64,000 bases of DNA from Theobroma cacao (Eukaryota > Streptophyta > Magnoliopsida > Malvales > Malvaceae): contig NC_030851.1 in assembly GCF_000208745.1 (NCBI RefSeq), positions 36,105,442 to 36,169,441 on the forward strand, given 5' to 3'. The position numbers were made by a program, and so were the translations under genes. This document shows, one piece after another, positions 47,393 to 59,773 of the stretch (its first letter is position 1; each line of letters opens with the position of its first letter). The notes beneath the pieces were generated by a model. It searched no databases. It was not told where the DNA came from and saw only the letters and a list, made by a program, of their open reading frames with translations.

Positions 47393-48243
47393 ATGGCCAG
47401 CCTTCCAGTGAACTCAATCAACTCCAAGCCTGGCCAAGTAACCCCTTGGTCCACGGGTCTTTTCGACTGCTTCTCTGATTCTTTCCTCTGTAACTTCTCT
47501 TTTCTATTCTTCCTCTCTCAATTAAACAAATATTATATTCTTCTTCGAAGGCATATTCAGAAATCATGGGAATATTTTATTAAGTTTTAAATCCTCTCTT
47601 TCTCTAATTTCCACAGGCTGCAAGACATGCATTTGCCCATGTATTACTTTTGGCCAGAACTCAGAGATTATAGACGAAGGCTCATCCTGTAAGTAGATAT
47701 GCAGAGACATGCATACGAATATATAATGCACTTTGAAACTTTCTTTCTCGCTTTATTTTCTTTCACTGGTTTGGTTTTGATATCGGTGCTTGATCTTATG
47801 TTGCAGCTTGTGCTCTAAATGCTGTTCTCTATGTGATAATGCATCACTTTCTTGGTTGTGCGTTGTCGTGTCTGTACGGATGCTACTACCGTAAAAAATT
47901 CAGGCACCAGTATGGGTTGGAACCAAGCCCTTGTCCTGATATCTGTGTTCACTGCTTCTGCCACTACTGTGCCTTGTGTCAAGAGCAGCGCGAGATCAGA
48001 AACCAGGGATACGACATGATAATTGGTATGAGAAGAAATTAAGGAAACAAGGAAATATTAGTCGCTAAAAGAACTATATATCTCAAGTTTCATTTATGTA
48101 TCCAAATCTTAATGACTATTAGTGTTGTTTTTCATGAAACTAAATGATGATTGGGATGCTTGTTAGGATGGCGAGCAAACGTAGAGAGACAGAAACGCGG
48201 CGTAACAATGGCTCCCATGGCGGAAGGAGGGATGAAACGATGA
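47393..48243 (+). CDS. PLAC8-family protein, PLANT CADMIUM RESISTANCE 2-like (154 aa)
   Basis: Four exons, 47393-47489, 47617-47688, 47807-48025 and 48167-48243, joining to 465 bp. Exons 2 and 3 are the same lengths (72 and 219 bp) as in the gene at 21324. The protein starts [14 protein letters not shown], then [14 protein letters not shown]. The PLAC8 signature CCKTCICPC lies at residues 33-41, followed by ITFG. A hydrophobic segment spans about 62-81, with [19 protein letters not shown] after it, then [12 protein letters not shown] and the C-terminus EGGMKR. It should be a small membrane protein of the PCR type, implicated by family in divalent-metal export or resistance. In-frame ATG at 47393 sits just after the likely leader, and no upstream ATG competes. 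An AATAAA lies at 48443. Confidence 0.9.
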
Positions 48244-49890
48244 GAAAATATAGTGGAAATTATTTCTATTTTCTAGCATTTGCTGTTATGTATGGTTTAC
48301 TTTATGCAGAACGATCTCTTGCTCCCTCCCGTCTTGAGGACATTACGGGGCTTAAGAGATGTGTGCTTCTTTGGTTTGCTCTTGCGTCTCTGTTGTTTTG
48401 GACTTGTGTTTCTCATTTGTTAGGACGATGGACAAATGCATAAATAAACACCCTATATTTTTTCATACTAAAATGTTCAGCACAAATGCACAAATCGCAT
48501 TGTTCTAATATCAAACAAAGAAATGACAGATTCTGCACCTAAAGAAAATGATAAAGAATCTGGAAATATTAGAAGTCTGAAAAGTCCAAACAAGACAAAA
48601 TATTTCCCTCAAAGTCTACATTATTTACATGCCTTATTGTTTTTGTCTCAAGTCTTTTGCGTTTCGAATCATTTAGCACAACCATATCAAACAGCTCGTA
48701 CTCATTTCATTTGCCTTCACATGCCATAATTTATCGATCACTGGTGACGGGTTTAAGGCTTTGTTCTTGAGGGATTTCGTTGTTGGGTATATAAAACAAT
48801 AAGGAAATGCACATGCCCAGTAAAGTCGAGAAATTGCAGGCAATTTCATTTTAGGTTTTTGATATATTGCAAGCCTCTTCTCCAGACAAGTACACACCAG
48901 AGACTAACCCCTGAGTTCCTAACTCTCTAAACACTTATACGCTATCTTTGCCCCGGTAAATTACTCTTTACTCATGCACTGATAAACCCAAACTTGGGCA
49001 CTATGCCAATGGTCAGATCCACACTATAATCGATCCTTTGAGCTTGTCTTCGTTGCAGCATTAGATTTTGTCCTTGCTTTTTCTTAGCAAGTTCACACTA
49101 TCTTCAGAATTTCTCAAAACAAAGTAAGCATGTAATAACATCTTAAAATTACTGAAAACAAATTGATGTAAAGTTTTCCTCCTTTGAACCTGAACATTGA
49201 CTTGAAGTTACTACTTAGAATCATGGCAATAGCCAACTTCTTCGGCAGAATGCCAAAGCCTCCCGACTTAAAAGAACAAAAGTAGGAAGAACAACTCCCC
49301 TGTTTAGAATTCATACCACGATGCACTGTTTAATGATTTCAGAAACAAACTGGTTACAGGACAAAGAACTTTCCTGGACTGAATTCTATAATTACGAAAC
49401 GCATAGCCACTGGCCCTTAAATGTCACAGCAATAAAAGATCCAAATGGAATAGAATATGAGCCTGCAGGTAAAAGATTATAAAATTTAAATCCTGAACAT
49501 AAACCATTATAAAGAAGGCATTTGAAAGAGGAATATTTTTATGCCTAAACATTGGCATGTGCACAAAGCCACATCAGATATTAATGCAAAAGCCCATATA
49601 AACATACAAATTCAAGGTCCAGAACAACCAAAATTTAGTCTAGGTTCAGTAGCAAGCAACCAACTGAATAGCTAAATTTAACATATTCATATATGCAGGT
49701 AACTCAGGTTGCTTGGATTTTTCTCAAAAGACCTCCTCTTACTAAAAAACCAAGTTGAAAATTTTTTATATATTAAAACCATCTGCAGGTGGATACACAA
49801 AAATCTAAAATCAAAAGTTTGAAACAGATTACCTTGTATGTGTATTTCTACTGAGAAATTAACAGGTCACTTCTCATGGGAAGGTAACAT
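48244..49890. other. Intergenic region between convergent PLAC8 and HCF164 genes
   Basis: The first ~200 bp is probably the 3' untranslated region of the PLAC8 gene (the open frame at 48144-48443 simply overlaps its last exon in another frame). The last part would hold the HCF164 3' untranslated region on the - strand. The ORFs here (48523-48729, 48673-48897, 49114-49326) show no domain. No RNA gene is seen. Confidence 0.4.
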
Positions 49891-52671
49891 CTAGACATGA
49901 CTTCTGGGATCAACAACCTGGTGCACCTTCCTGGATTCAGCACTTGAATACTGTCCCACTACACGAGCATGAGGAACTGATGCCTCACCACGGGCAAGAG
50001 CATCCACATTCTCAACAAAGTACTTTCTTGGAAGCCTGCCGACAACATTGCCCTCCTCATTCCCATCTTTGTCCAGGAATGCAAAGTGTGGAATACCCTC
50101 AACACCAAACTCATCAAGTTCCTGTTCCCACTTTGTGTTGTCAACATTCAACATAACAAAATTCACACGATCCCTGAACCACAGGTGGTAATTGGGTGTT
50201 AAGAAGTGAAGTAATTTATGAAACACAGAAATTATCCACAAGGATTAAGAATACGTTAAATTCATCAACAAACAGCTAAAAGGGTTAATCTCCTCAAAAT
50301 GTTTCCAAAACCAGAAAACATTAACAAATAATATCTTTTAAAGGAGAACATAGATATCCATTACAATTGAGGCTAATGGCTTGGGGCTAAAAATGCATTT
50401 CTCTTCCAGGAAAAAGTAGAAAGAGGAAGGATTGATAAAGGTAAATGACATTACTAACACAATTAAAATGTGAAGTCATTACCTGTATTCCTGCTCTACT
50501 TTATAAATATCTGGAGCTAATTCCCGGCATACTTCACACCAATCTGCATAGAACTCAACAACAGTTGGCTTTCCATTTGAAAGAGCCTATGAACCAGCCA
50601 AAAAAGACAAGTGTTAGACAGATGTTGCAACCCTAAATTCCAGCAAATGTTTATCACATCAGATTAGTGTCTTAACAGATATGAAGGTTAAACCTTATCC
50701 TAATACCAAAACAAAGTAAAACCTTAAGAGATGTAATTCTTAACTAGGATACAAATTTAACAAATTAAAGAAAAGTTAGATAATTAAGGCTCCCCTCTCT
50801 AAATATTGTCATCTCAGAAGAAATTCCACCCTCTAATTAGAAGGAACCTACACAGATATCAGAAAGAATGACATATTGTTGACTTTTTTTTTTTGTTGAT
50901 GAAGTTGTATGTACAAGTTACAATCACAATCAACTATTACATCTCATATAGAATTTAATGATAAAAATCAAACAAACAAAATCAGCATATAGCTGGACAA
51001 AATCCAATATAAAGTTGGACCAATCCCCAGAAAATGGAACTTAAAACCAGGATCTAAAAGTTCCAGGACCTCCACCTTGCCATTGAGACAATGCCTCATT
51101 GGCATGTTGACCTTATTTTAGACATGTGGAAATAGCCACTTTAACCTAGCCTGTCAACCTAGGATTCACCTGAACCTGGATCCTTAAAATATGCAATATG
51201 AAGTAATTAGAAAAGTTAAGAAAATCAAACCTCTTCATAAGGCATTGCTGCAGCAGATAAGTCCTTCAAAGAGACACCAAAATCTAATCGTGACGACAAG
51301 AAAAGCCCCACTGCTGCAAGGGTAGAACCTACTGCTATTCGCCTATTCATATTTTTGTTTGGAAATTCAGAAAATCCATTACCAACAGATGAAGTTGTAG
51401 CTTGGCTAGTGCGATCTTTGACTGAATCAGGCTCAACAAGTACCTTCTCCTGCCCCAAGAAGGAGATGATAGGCATATTAAAAGTTTAATTGGGAGGAAA
51501 AATGGAATGATGCCTTTGCTAACAATTGAAGCTTGACATTAATTAATGAAGTTATTTAATGTGTTAAGTCAGAAGACTAGCAACGTCAAGACATTTCTAT
51601 GTTGGACCTGCTGCATACCATTTTAGTACTAAGTTGACTCTACACAGAAGCATGCGTTGGTAGGGATCAATCCAACACTATAATATGAATCCACAACATG
51701 ATCCCTAATGTGCAAAACTATCTTAATTAGATTCTCACTCTAATCATGCATAAAAGTAGAACATAGACCAAACATGCCACCAAAAGAAGAGGAAGGGAGA
51801 AGGTTCCTGCAACCATCAATTTCAATATTAATATCACTTTTTTTTATACCTCATATTAACCCCTGTCTATATTCAAATCAATTAGCCATTTCAACTACCA
51901 TCAACTCCCCAAGGAGTGACCACTATTGCGGAATAGTAACTTTTACATAACTTTTCTATTGCATTTAAAAGAATGGGTTTGTTTAAGAGTTCCCTCAGGA
52001 CATTAGTTAAAGTTACTATTAAAGGAAACATCTTTCATTCAATGCATCGAGAATTACCATATAACTATTAATTGCTTCATTTACTGTGAAAATATTTCTA
52101 CAGATGGTACCTTAACAAGTGCTTGTTAGCAAAACCTTCAAAGAATTAATCACACAAGCCAAAAACAAGGCGACCGAAACTTTGGATGAAGCAATATTAT
52201 AGCTTTTTATCCTTGAGTTACTCATCATAATCCTATACAACTATCCACATACTATAGGTAGCAATTAACCCATAAATTATGCTAATCAGGAAATTATCTC
52301 TTTCTACTACTAGGATATCCCTTCAAGGCAGAGTAAAACAATATATCTGTCTCTGCTTGCTGTAATTGACAAAAACCAATTTGCCCTCTGCTAAAATCAA
52401 TAGCAACGCTTTACACAAATGAAGATAGCAGGCAAATAGTTATGCATGAAGAAGGGTGAATTAAAAGCAGAGACACAAAGAAAGAGAGACTTACCTTATT
52501 GGATGGTTCTGTTTCAGTGGGAGTTGGATTTGTTTGACAAGCGATGGTTTGATACTTGCGAATTCTATTCTGAGAAAGGAAACGAGATTTGTAGAGCTGA
52601 ATAGACTCTGAAACCTGAAAGGAAGGCCGAAATCTAGGAAGAGTAAGAGGGTTTGAGGCCATGCGAGCCAT
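49891..52671 (-). CDS. HCF164: Thioredoxin-like protein HCF164, chloroplast (260 aa)
   Basis: Four exons on the - strand: 52671-52495, 51449-51231, 50586-50483 and 50173-49891, total 783 bp with stop. GT-AG borders and phases agree. Residues 1 to about 60 look like a chloroplast transit peptide (Ser/Arg-rich, few acidic). A single membrane segment, [14 protein letters not shown], spans about 97-113. The thioredoxin fold follows, with [12 protein letters not shown] (redox Cys149 and Cys152) and cis-Pro195 in GIPHFAF. The protein ends VDPRSHV. Length and the WCEVC motif match Arabidopsis HCF164 (about 261 aa). That thylakoid protein passes reducing equivalents from stromal thioredoxin m (via CcdA) to lumenal targets and is needed for cytochrome b6f assembly. 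A second in-frame Met (residue 4) could also serve as start. Intron 1 is about 1.05 kb. Confidence 0.93.
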
Positions 52672-54399
52672 GGGAGATATTTCCAGTGGACAATCTCAAA
52701 TTTTTTGCTTCTGGTTTTGCTTTGGTAGTTAAAAGAGTTCTGACACTCAAGCGCGGTCCTGCAATCCCATTATTTGCTCCTAGATAAGCCACGTAGTGCA
52801 ATTTGCAAGTACTAGTGTCTGGCCTTAAGTTGAAGACTGCCTTGGCTATTCCTTGCTTCCAAGCAAAACCTACATTGAGATGTGACTTCGTTTTATTCAA
52901 CAAAAATTGAAATGTGTTTTGAGAACTGAAGATGAGCAACCTTAATTTGTCCTGTATTTATTGTTTGAGATTGTGTGGGAGTAGCCATGGTGGCATAGTC
53001 ATAGCTTCTAAATGGTCAAGGTTTTGCTAAGGAGTGCCTGGAGGACTCTTTAAGATGTTATTTATAGTAATGTTGTTCTATTAAATACAATATTTGATAG
53101 TTAATATAATAATTTTCAATATATTTAGTAAAAATTTTTCCTTATGAAGATAGTAACCAATACTAGTGAAAAATAGTGCATTGAATACCAAAATGAAAAA
53201 CCTTTCTTAAAATAATATTTTAATTATTTTTAATCAACATTTAATAAATATCGGTTAAGTGAAACCTTATCTTATATAATAACTTTAAAATTTGATAAGA
53301 ACATTTGTTAGAAAAGTCCATAAACCAAGTATCATAAACAGGGATGGAGCTAGTTAACTTTTGTTAGGAGGTCCAAAAATAGAAAGGAATAAAGATTAAA
53401 AATTTTTAAAACTAATACGTTGAATTTAATAAAAACGAAAAGAAATAAAGACTACAAATTTTTAAAACTAATAAGTTGAATTTAACCAACAATTAAATGA
53501 TTCATAATAGACAATTTTATATAACATGTAAATTAAAAAGAACAAGAAAAGAAAGACTTATAATAGTCTTTTAGGAAACTTACGTTTGACAATGTTTCAT
53601 ATATTCAATTTCATCTATTATTGACTTTGTACTGAAAATATTAGTAATGTCGTTTTCAATATAAATAACTGAATTATCTGTAAAAAAACTTATCATCCAT
53701 TTAGTTTCGAAGTTTTTTTTTTCAAGTTTTCATTAGGCTTGGTGGCTCAAGTGTAAAAGAATCATTTGGATGATTTGCATATTTTCTTTTAAAGAATTTG
53801 TCAATTGTTTTTAACTTACTCATACTTTAATTAAACTTTAAAAAAATTAATGCAGTTAATATTTAATATTTTTATTTTATTTATATTTAAACTTAAAATA
53901 CTAAATATATAAATATGATATACAGAATTTCACACGATAGTTAAATAATATAAATAGAAAGAAGAAGATAAAAGAACCTTCTCTTGTACATTTGTTCTTC
54001 ACTCACATCCTTTGTAAAGTGTTTAAGCTTAAATTTCTACATCTTAAATCAGTTAAGTGATTAATTGTACTCTATCTCTTTTTCATTCCTTGATTAATTA
54101 AAGTGTGCGAGGCACTTTAGGGTTTGCTGTAAAGGTTTAGAGATTGGGTTAAAAGCTCACTTTATAAAAACTTTATGGAAGTTATTAATTCCACTAGTTT
54201 AGTGAAATTGAGATAAAAATCCCTGATTGGGAGATCAAGGTAATGGATGTAAGTGAAAGAGACCAAACCATTATAAATATTTGTGTTTTATCCATTTCTC
54301 TCTACCTTTTCTTTACTTGGTACCTTTTAGCTTCAACAATTTTTAAACCCTCTATTTCAAATTATACAAAAAATTTTAAAGCTCAAAAGCTAATTCCAA
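52672..54399. other. HCF164 upstream region and AT-rich spacer; LTR-like trace at 54000-54310
   Basis: The open frame 52634-52939 (-) overlaps the HCF164 start and shows no domain; it is leader/promoter sequence. 53050-53980 is AT-rich, with nothing recognised. 54000-54310, with a TTAGTGAAATTGAGATAAAAATCCC segment in which I read only the general pattern (lead-up to a Copia LTR end), may be an old LTR fragment. This is weak. Confidence 0.3.
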
Positions 54400-54434
54400 A
54401 ATAGCTTTTAAGTGCTATTTACTCATCTTTAGCA

Positions 54435-57300
54435 CTCCATTGGGACCAACAAGGTCATGCTCCTAAAGAAAGGATAAATGTGTTACATAAACAATTTTCC
54501 AATATTCAATGTTCTAAGAACCTACTTTGTGAAATATGTCTTTTAGCTAAGCATAAAAAACTTGCATTTCCTATACATACTTAAAGTTCAAGGCATCATT
54601 TCGACATTGTTCATGTAGAAATCTGAAGACCTTATGGGACACCCACTTTGACAAGTCAAAGATATTTTCTCATTATAATTGATGACTTTAGTCATTTTAC
54701 ATGGATATTTTTAATGAGATGTAAATCAGATGTTTCAAGCGTCATTCCTTTTTTTCCATAATTTAGTTCAAAACCAATTACAGATATCAGAAAAGATTTT
54801 AAAGTCAGATAATGGTTTGAAGTTCAAATTAAGTGATTTTTATGCCGAAACATAAGTCCTTCGCCAACTGTCCTGCAATGAGACACCTGAATAAAATGGG
54901 TTGGTTGACAGTGGCCAGGTCTTTGATGCATCAGCACATCTACCACTATCATTATGGGGTAATTCTATCTTAACTATAGTTCACATTATAAATAAAATGA
55001 CTTCCAAAATCATCTCAAATAAAACATCATTTAATCTATTTTATCATACTTTGCCTGATTACAGTCATGTAAGAGTTTTTGGTTACCTATGCTTTGTATT
55101 TACCCTACCTCAGCACAGAAACAAATTTGGTAAAAAAGTTAGTAAATGTGTATTTTTGGGGTATCCTAATGGTGTCAAAAGGTATATGATATTAATGCTC
55201 ATAAATTCTTAGTGTCAAGGAATGTTGTTTTTTGTGAAAATGCTTTTAGTGAAAATGTTTTTTTTTCATGTCTATTAAACATAACAATATGTTTCTTGCA
55301 TTTTATCAAACACCTAGTGTACTTGACCTATCTTTGATCATTTGCATATTAATTCTGACATTTTGGACAATTCATCTATTCCACAAGTTACTTTTTAGTC
55401 AACTACACATGATATTTCTTCAGAAAATCATTTGATACCAGAATTACTCAATGCCATACAAAACTCACCTATTGTTTCTATTGACCATGTTCAAACAAGT
55501 CTTGTTCCTATTCAACTTGATACCACTTCTTTAACTAGGAAAAGTTCTCAAATTAGGCATGTTCTTAAGTACTAAAAGCCTACCATACTAACTTACCTTC
55601 ATGCTCAACTTGTGTTACTTCACATCCTATAATAGATTACTTGTCTACTTATAAATTATCATCTATGCATAAGTCTTTCATTTCTGCTTTATCTCAAATA
55701 CATGAACCTACATCATATCATCAAATTGCTTAATACTCTCATTGGAAAGATGCCATGGCTCTTGAACTACAAGCCCTAAAGAACAATAAAACATGGTTAG
55801 TGGTGCCCTTACCCTCACATTGTCATGTTATTGGTTGTAAATGGGTGGACAAAGTGAAGATGAAGGCCAATGGTAGTGTAGAAAGATATAAAGCACATTT
55901 AGTAGCCAAGGGTTATAGTCAAATTGAGAGCTTTAACCATCAAGAAACTTTCAGCCCTATTGCTAAGCAAACAACAGTCAAAGCATTCATGGCCATTGTA
56001 ATAGCATAAAAATGGCATTTAAAGCAACTTGACATTAACAATGCTTTCTTTCTTAGAGATCTTGAAGAAGAGGTGTACATGAAAATACCTCTAAGTTATT
56101 TAGTTCAAAAAGGGCATTCATCTGATGCAAAGCTTGCCTATAAGCTACCCAATTCCTTATATGGACTTAAACAAGCTTCTAGGTAGTGGAATGCCAAATT
56201 TACTACTATCCTTACAATGTATGGGTTTAAACAATTTTTTTCAGATTACTCTTTATTCACCATGACTGCTGCAAATGGAAATTTTGTTGTGTTACTTGTG
56301 TATGTTGATGCCATACTTATTGGTAATGCATTTGATCAATTAGTTGAAAATGTTAAGGAGTTTCTAGGTTCACACTTCAAGTTGAAAGATCTTGGCATAG
56401 TTAAATACTTCTTAGGTTTAGAAATTGCTAGGTCACCTGAAAGAATATTAGTTTGTCAACGCAACTCATTGGTTGGTGCATTATCCCTCTGCTTAAAAAG
56501 CAGGGTTCAAATCCCCCTTTCTCCAATTATGAAAAAAAAAATATGCTTTGAATATGCTTGAAAAGTATGGTTTGTTAGGTACCAAACCCATCTCTACTCT
56601 TATGGATTATAACCATAAACTACAAAAGGCTACAGGAAAGAATAAATTGTCAAATCCCACAATTTATCGTTAGTTGGTTGGAAAGCTAACATGTCTAACA
56701 TTCACAAGACTAGTTATATGTTATAATGTTCAAGTGTAATCCTGGTTTATGAATAATCCTTCACATAAACATTTATCAACAGTTTTCATAGTTTTGAAGT
56801 ACTTGAAAGGAGCATCAAGACAAGGGATTTTGATGCATTCATGGTCTAATCTACAGATTCATGCTTATTCTGATAGTGATTGGGCAAGCTGTTCCAACAT
56901 TAGAAAATCTATTATTGGATATGCTTTGTTTCTTGGTGATTCTATGGTTAGTTGGAGATCTAAAATGCAATCTATTGTTGTTCATAGTTCAGCTGAAACT
57001 GAATATTGTTCCATGGCAGTAACATCGTGTGAAGTTATATGGTTGAAATCCTTACTGGCAGACTTTGGTATTTGTCATAAAGATGCAGTGAAATTGTATT
57101 GTGATAGTTAATCTGCCATTTACATTAGTAAAAATCTTATGTTTCATGAGCGTGCGAAAGATATAAAGTTGGATTGTCACTTTATCAAAGAAAAAATACT
57201 TGCAGAATTGATTCAACCAATCTATGTTTCAACTGAGTCTTAGCTTGTAGATTTTTTTTACTAAAGCTAAGCAACCAAAGGACTTTCAACACCTCCTTAA
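54435..57300 (+). pseudogene. Copia pol (integrase, RT, RNase H), broken
   Basis: Open pieces: 54901-55212 (integrase end, LPDYSHVRVFGYLCFVF, KCVFLGYPNGVKRYM), 55755-56009 (LVVPLPSHCHVIGCKWVDKVKMKANGS then YKAHLVAKGY), 56217-56561 (RT palm) and 56749-57111 (RNase H, YSDSDWASCSNIRKS, HSSAETEYCSMA). The RT active box reads YVDA instead of YVDD, so the catalytic Asp is gone. Stops separate all pieces. Confidence 0.75.
56462..56540 (+). mobile_element. Second copy of the tRNA-like SINE, inside Copia RT
   Basis: It interrupts RT between VCQR and YALNMLEKYG. Body ACTCATTGGTTGGTGCATT, then ATCCCTCTGCTTAAAAAGCA, a B-box GGGTTCAAATCC, CCAATTATG and a run of about ten A. It matches the 88-bp insert at 10826-10913 but lacks ~13 bp at its 5' end. 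No clear target duplication can be read. Confidence 0.65.
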
Positions 57301-57343
57301 CAAGATGAATGTGTATAATATATACAGTTCACCTTGAGAGGTG

Positions 57344-57725
57344 TATTGGAATTGATTGAGCTGTTAAAGCCTTCTTGAAGATGGATGATTGATACAATAA
57401 AAGTTGAAGCTTAATAAAGGGATGTTTCATGTGCATATCATGTGATTATTTATTGTAAATAGTCATATTTTGTAAATAGTTATTTTTATCTTTTACTTTT
57501 TCCCGTGTGGTAATTGGTCAATTAGCTTAGTTATTACTTTAGTTAGTTAGTTAACAGTTACACTTTACTCTTACAAGACTACTATAAATAGTCTACTTGT
57601 AATTACTTTCAAGATTAATGGAATTATAACAGATTCCTTCTCATCACTCATTTTTCTCTCATTGATTCCTCGATAAGCTACCTAATCAACAGAGCTTCAA
57701 TAAGCTGATCAACAGAGTTTCAACA
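57344..57725 (+). mobile_element. 3' LTR of the 54400 Copia element
   Basis: It starts TATTGGAATTGATTGAG (first bases probably TGTTGG originally) right after the polypurine tract and ends GAGTTTCAACA. A TATA-like ACTATAAATAGTC lies near 57583. Limits are inferred from the TG/CA pattern only. Confidence 0.55.
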
Positions 57726-59185
57726 CCAAAACAAAAAAAAAAGTATGACTTCAAATATTGAAGGAATTCAATATGTTTGAGTTGAACCCTCTTTACTAGT
57801 CCATTCCATAAACAAGCTTAATTCAAATATATCCATATTGAGATTGCGAGATGAATATATTGAAGGGGATACATTATTAGAAAAAAATATATAATACATG
57901 AATAAAATTTAGTAAAACAATTAAACAACATATAATTACAAAAAAACCAACAAAAATTTGAAGAAAAAAACTCATAGAAAATGATATTTAAATTTACGAT
58001 TTAATGCTTCAAAAAATCCTCAATAGAAAATGCTTTAATAACTTAAGGCAAACAAATATATATATATATATACACGGTCAAGGATCTTGAAAATAGTTTG
58101 GGAGGGGATAAGCGATAATCGCTTAACTTCAAATACTTTCTATGTGAGCAAATGCAATGAAAAGATATTTAGGAAGTAGGAGCCGAAATTCTACACTATA
58201 AACGAGCAATAAGTTGACACTAAGAAAATGAAGTTATTATGGGCTTTACACAAAAGTTGAACCGCCATATTTTGTCAATCTTCGAGGGATTTGGGCTCAC
58301 TAAGCCCCATGGTTCAGGTTCTATTTATATGAACTTAAAACTTGTAATTGGGGTAGGGCTTGTCCAAATTAGATATTTTGAGTTATTTTAAGGTCATTTT
58401 CTTTTTTTAAATTAAAAATAATCTCACACACCAAAATAGTGGTACTCTTTTCATATCAAATTGAATATTTATCTTTCTTTTCTAGTTCACTTCGAACTAT
58501 GTCCATTTTTCTTTTTTAACACCAACAGCTCTTAGTTTTGCAATATTTCATATTAATTTTTATTTTATTTTTAATTTTTGACATTAAAAATCATAATTTA
58601 TCAATGCTATTAAATATTTTTAAATAATACACTAAAAATAAAAATGTTTGTCTTAATATTCATGTCAAGTTAAAAAGAAGCAACTATTTAATTTTAGACA
58701 TCAATATTCAGTATATATATATATATATATATATATTATGTGTGAAGCTTTTAATTTGTCTTTAAATGTTAATTTATACCTCAAAATCATAACTAGAAAA
58801 AAATATTATTGTTATAAATGTTAATTTTCTATAAGTATTCACTCTTCATCATATATTTTTAACTTAAAATTTTTAAATGAAATTAGACATGTGAAATTCA
58901 TTCAATAGGAAGCACGAACTTGATTTAGGGTTAATGTGTGAATCAAGGTCTGACACATGCATGATATAAGCCACACAAGTTCCGGACCATAGATATTTCT
59001 AACTACACCTTCCTACAAAGTGGATTGAATAGCTTGTCATTGCAACTCCCAACAAATTTGTTGTATGAAAAACCCATAATAAATTTGATAGGCAAATAAT
59101 TCTAAGTTCCATGTGGGCAAGATAAGGCTTGTTGGCCCTAGGGAAAGATGATGCGTCCAGCAACACGCCAGGAACTAATGGCTCT
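57726..59185. other. AT-rich spacer with TA microsatellites; no gene
   Basis: (TA)n runs occur at about 58053-58071 and 58711-58737. No open frame of interest lies here; 58100-58400 is slightly less AT-rich but also non-coding. Confidence 0.4.
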
Positions 59186-59592
59186 TGTTAAGCACAAGAA
59201 TTGATTGAAGTTACAGTTAGTAAGTGGCAGAGTAGGAGAAATAAGTAAGGCAGGGATGTTTGATACATGGAGGAAAAAGGAGTACTTGTGAATAAGAAAG
59301 AAAATAAACATTGAAATGCATCGTTTCAATATTGCTTGAATAAGTAAAAGGGAAAGGCACAAAGCGCACTGTTTCATTAAAGGGATAGTGAGAAGAATCT
59401 AGCCGTTTGTTACCGTTAAGCATTTTTTATTTTTTAGTTAGTTAATGCAGTAATTAGTTACACCCTTTTTGTCCTTTTCTTATTCCTTTGTAAAGCCTGA
59501 GTATATAAGGCATTCTTTTCTGTACGATTTCTGATTGAATAGAATGATTCATTCCCTAAAATATTCTCTTAGCCACTCTTCACTGTTCATCA
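59186..59592 (+). mobile_element. 5' LTR of the right-edge Copia element
   Basis: 407 bp, TG...CA, with TATATAAGG about 90 bp before its end and the initiator-Met-type primer-binding site directly after it. Confidence 0.82.
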
Positions 59593-59605
59593 TGGTATCA
59601 GAGCC
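59593..59605 (+). other. Primer-binding site, initiator-Met tRNA type
   Basis: TGGTATCAGAGCC is an exact match to the usual plant Copia primer-binding sequence and directly abuts the LTR. Confidence 0.88.
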
Positions 59606-59773
59606 ATTGGGGTTCCTGTAGAGGTCGATTTGGGGAATCGTTGAAATTTTCATTCACCGAATACTATATTCATCCCCTACTTCAGTCTACATCATCGATT
59701 TCTTTTTCTAGTAAGTTGAATCAATCTCATTCTTCATACCATTTTTGTTTTCCTTATTCAAGGTTGCGAAACA

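Larger units (their letters stand above)
54400..57725 (+). mobile_element. 5'-truncated, decayed Copia retrotransposon with 3' LTR
   Basis: It starts at the GAG-pre-integrase block (LHWDQQGHAPKERINVL, about 54435), then LLCEICLLAKHKKLAFPIHT (54520), integrase (54580-55190), RT (55700-56740) and RNase H (56750-57300). A polypurine tract (CCTTGAGAGGTG) ends at 57343 and the 3' LTR follows. No 5' LTR, gag or protease is seen. A SINE interrupts RT at 56462-56540. It is on the same strand as, and closely related in pol to, the element at 59186. Confidence 0.75.

Noticed and set aside
48144..48443. 99-codon + strand frame with a hydrophobic stretch
   Set aside because: It overlaps the last PLAC8 exon in a different frame and runs into the 3' untranslated region. 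The spliced PLAC8 frame explains the conserved part.
49944..50156. 70-codon + strand frame, and 50147-49959 on the - strand
   Set aside because: Shadows of the last HCF164 exon in other frames.
52634..52939. 101-codon - strand frame overlapping the HCF164 start
   Set aside because: It is out of frame with HCF164, lacks any domain and lies in the expected leader/promoter.
56462..56540. Functional tRNA gene
   Set aside because: It has a B-box but no proper acceptor pairing, an A-rich tail, and sits inside a Copia RT. A SINE explains all of this.
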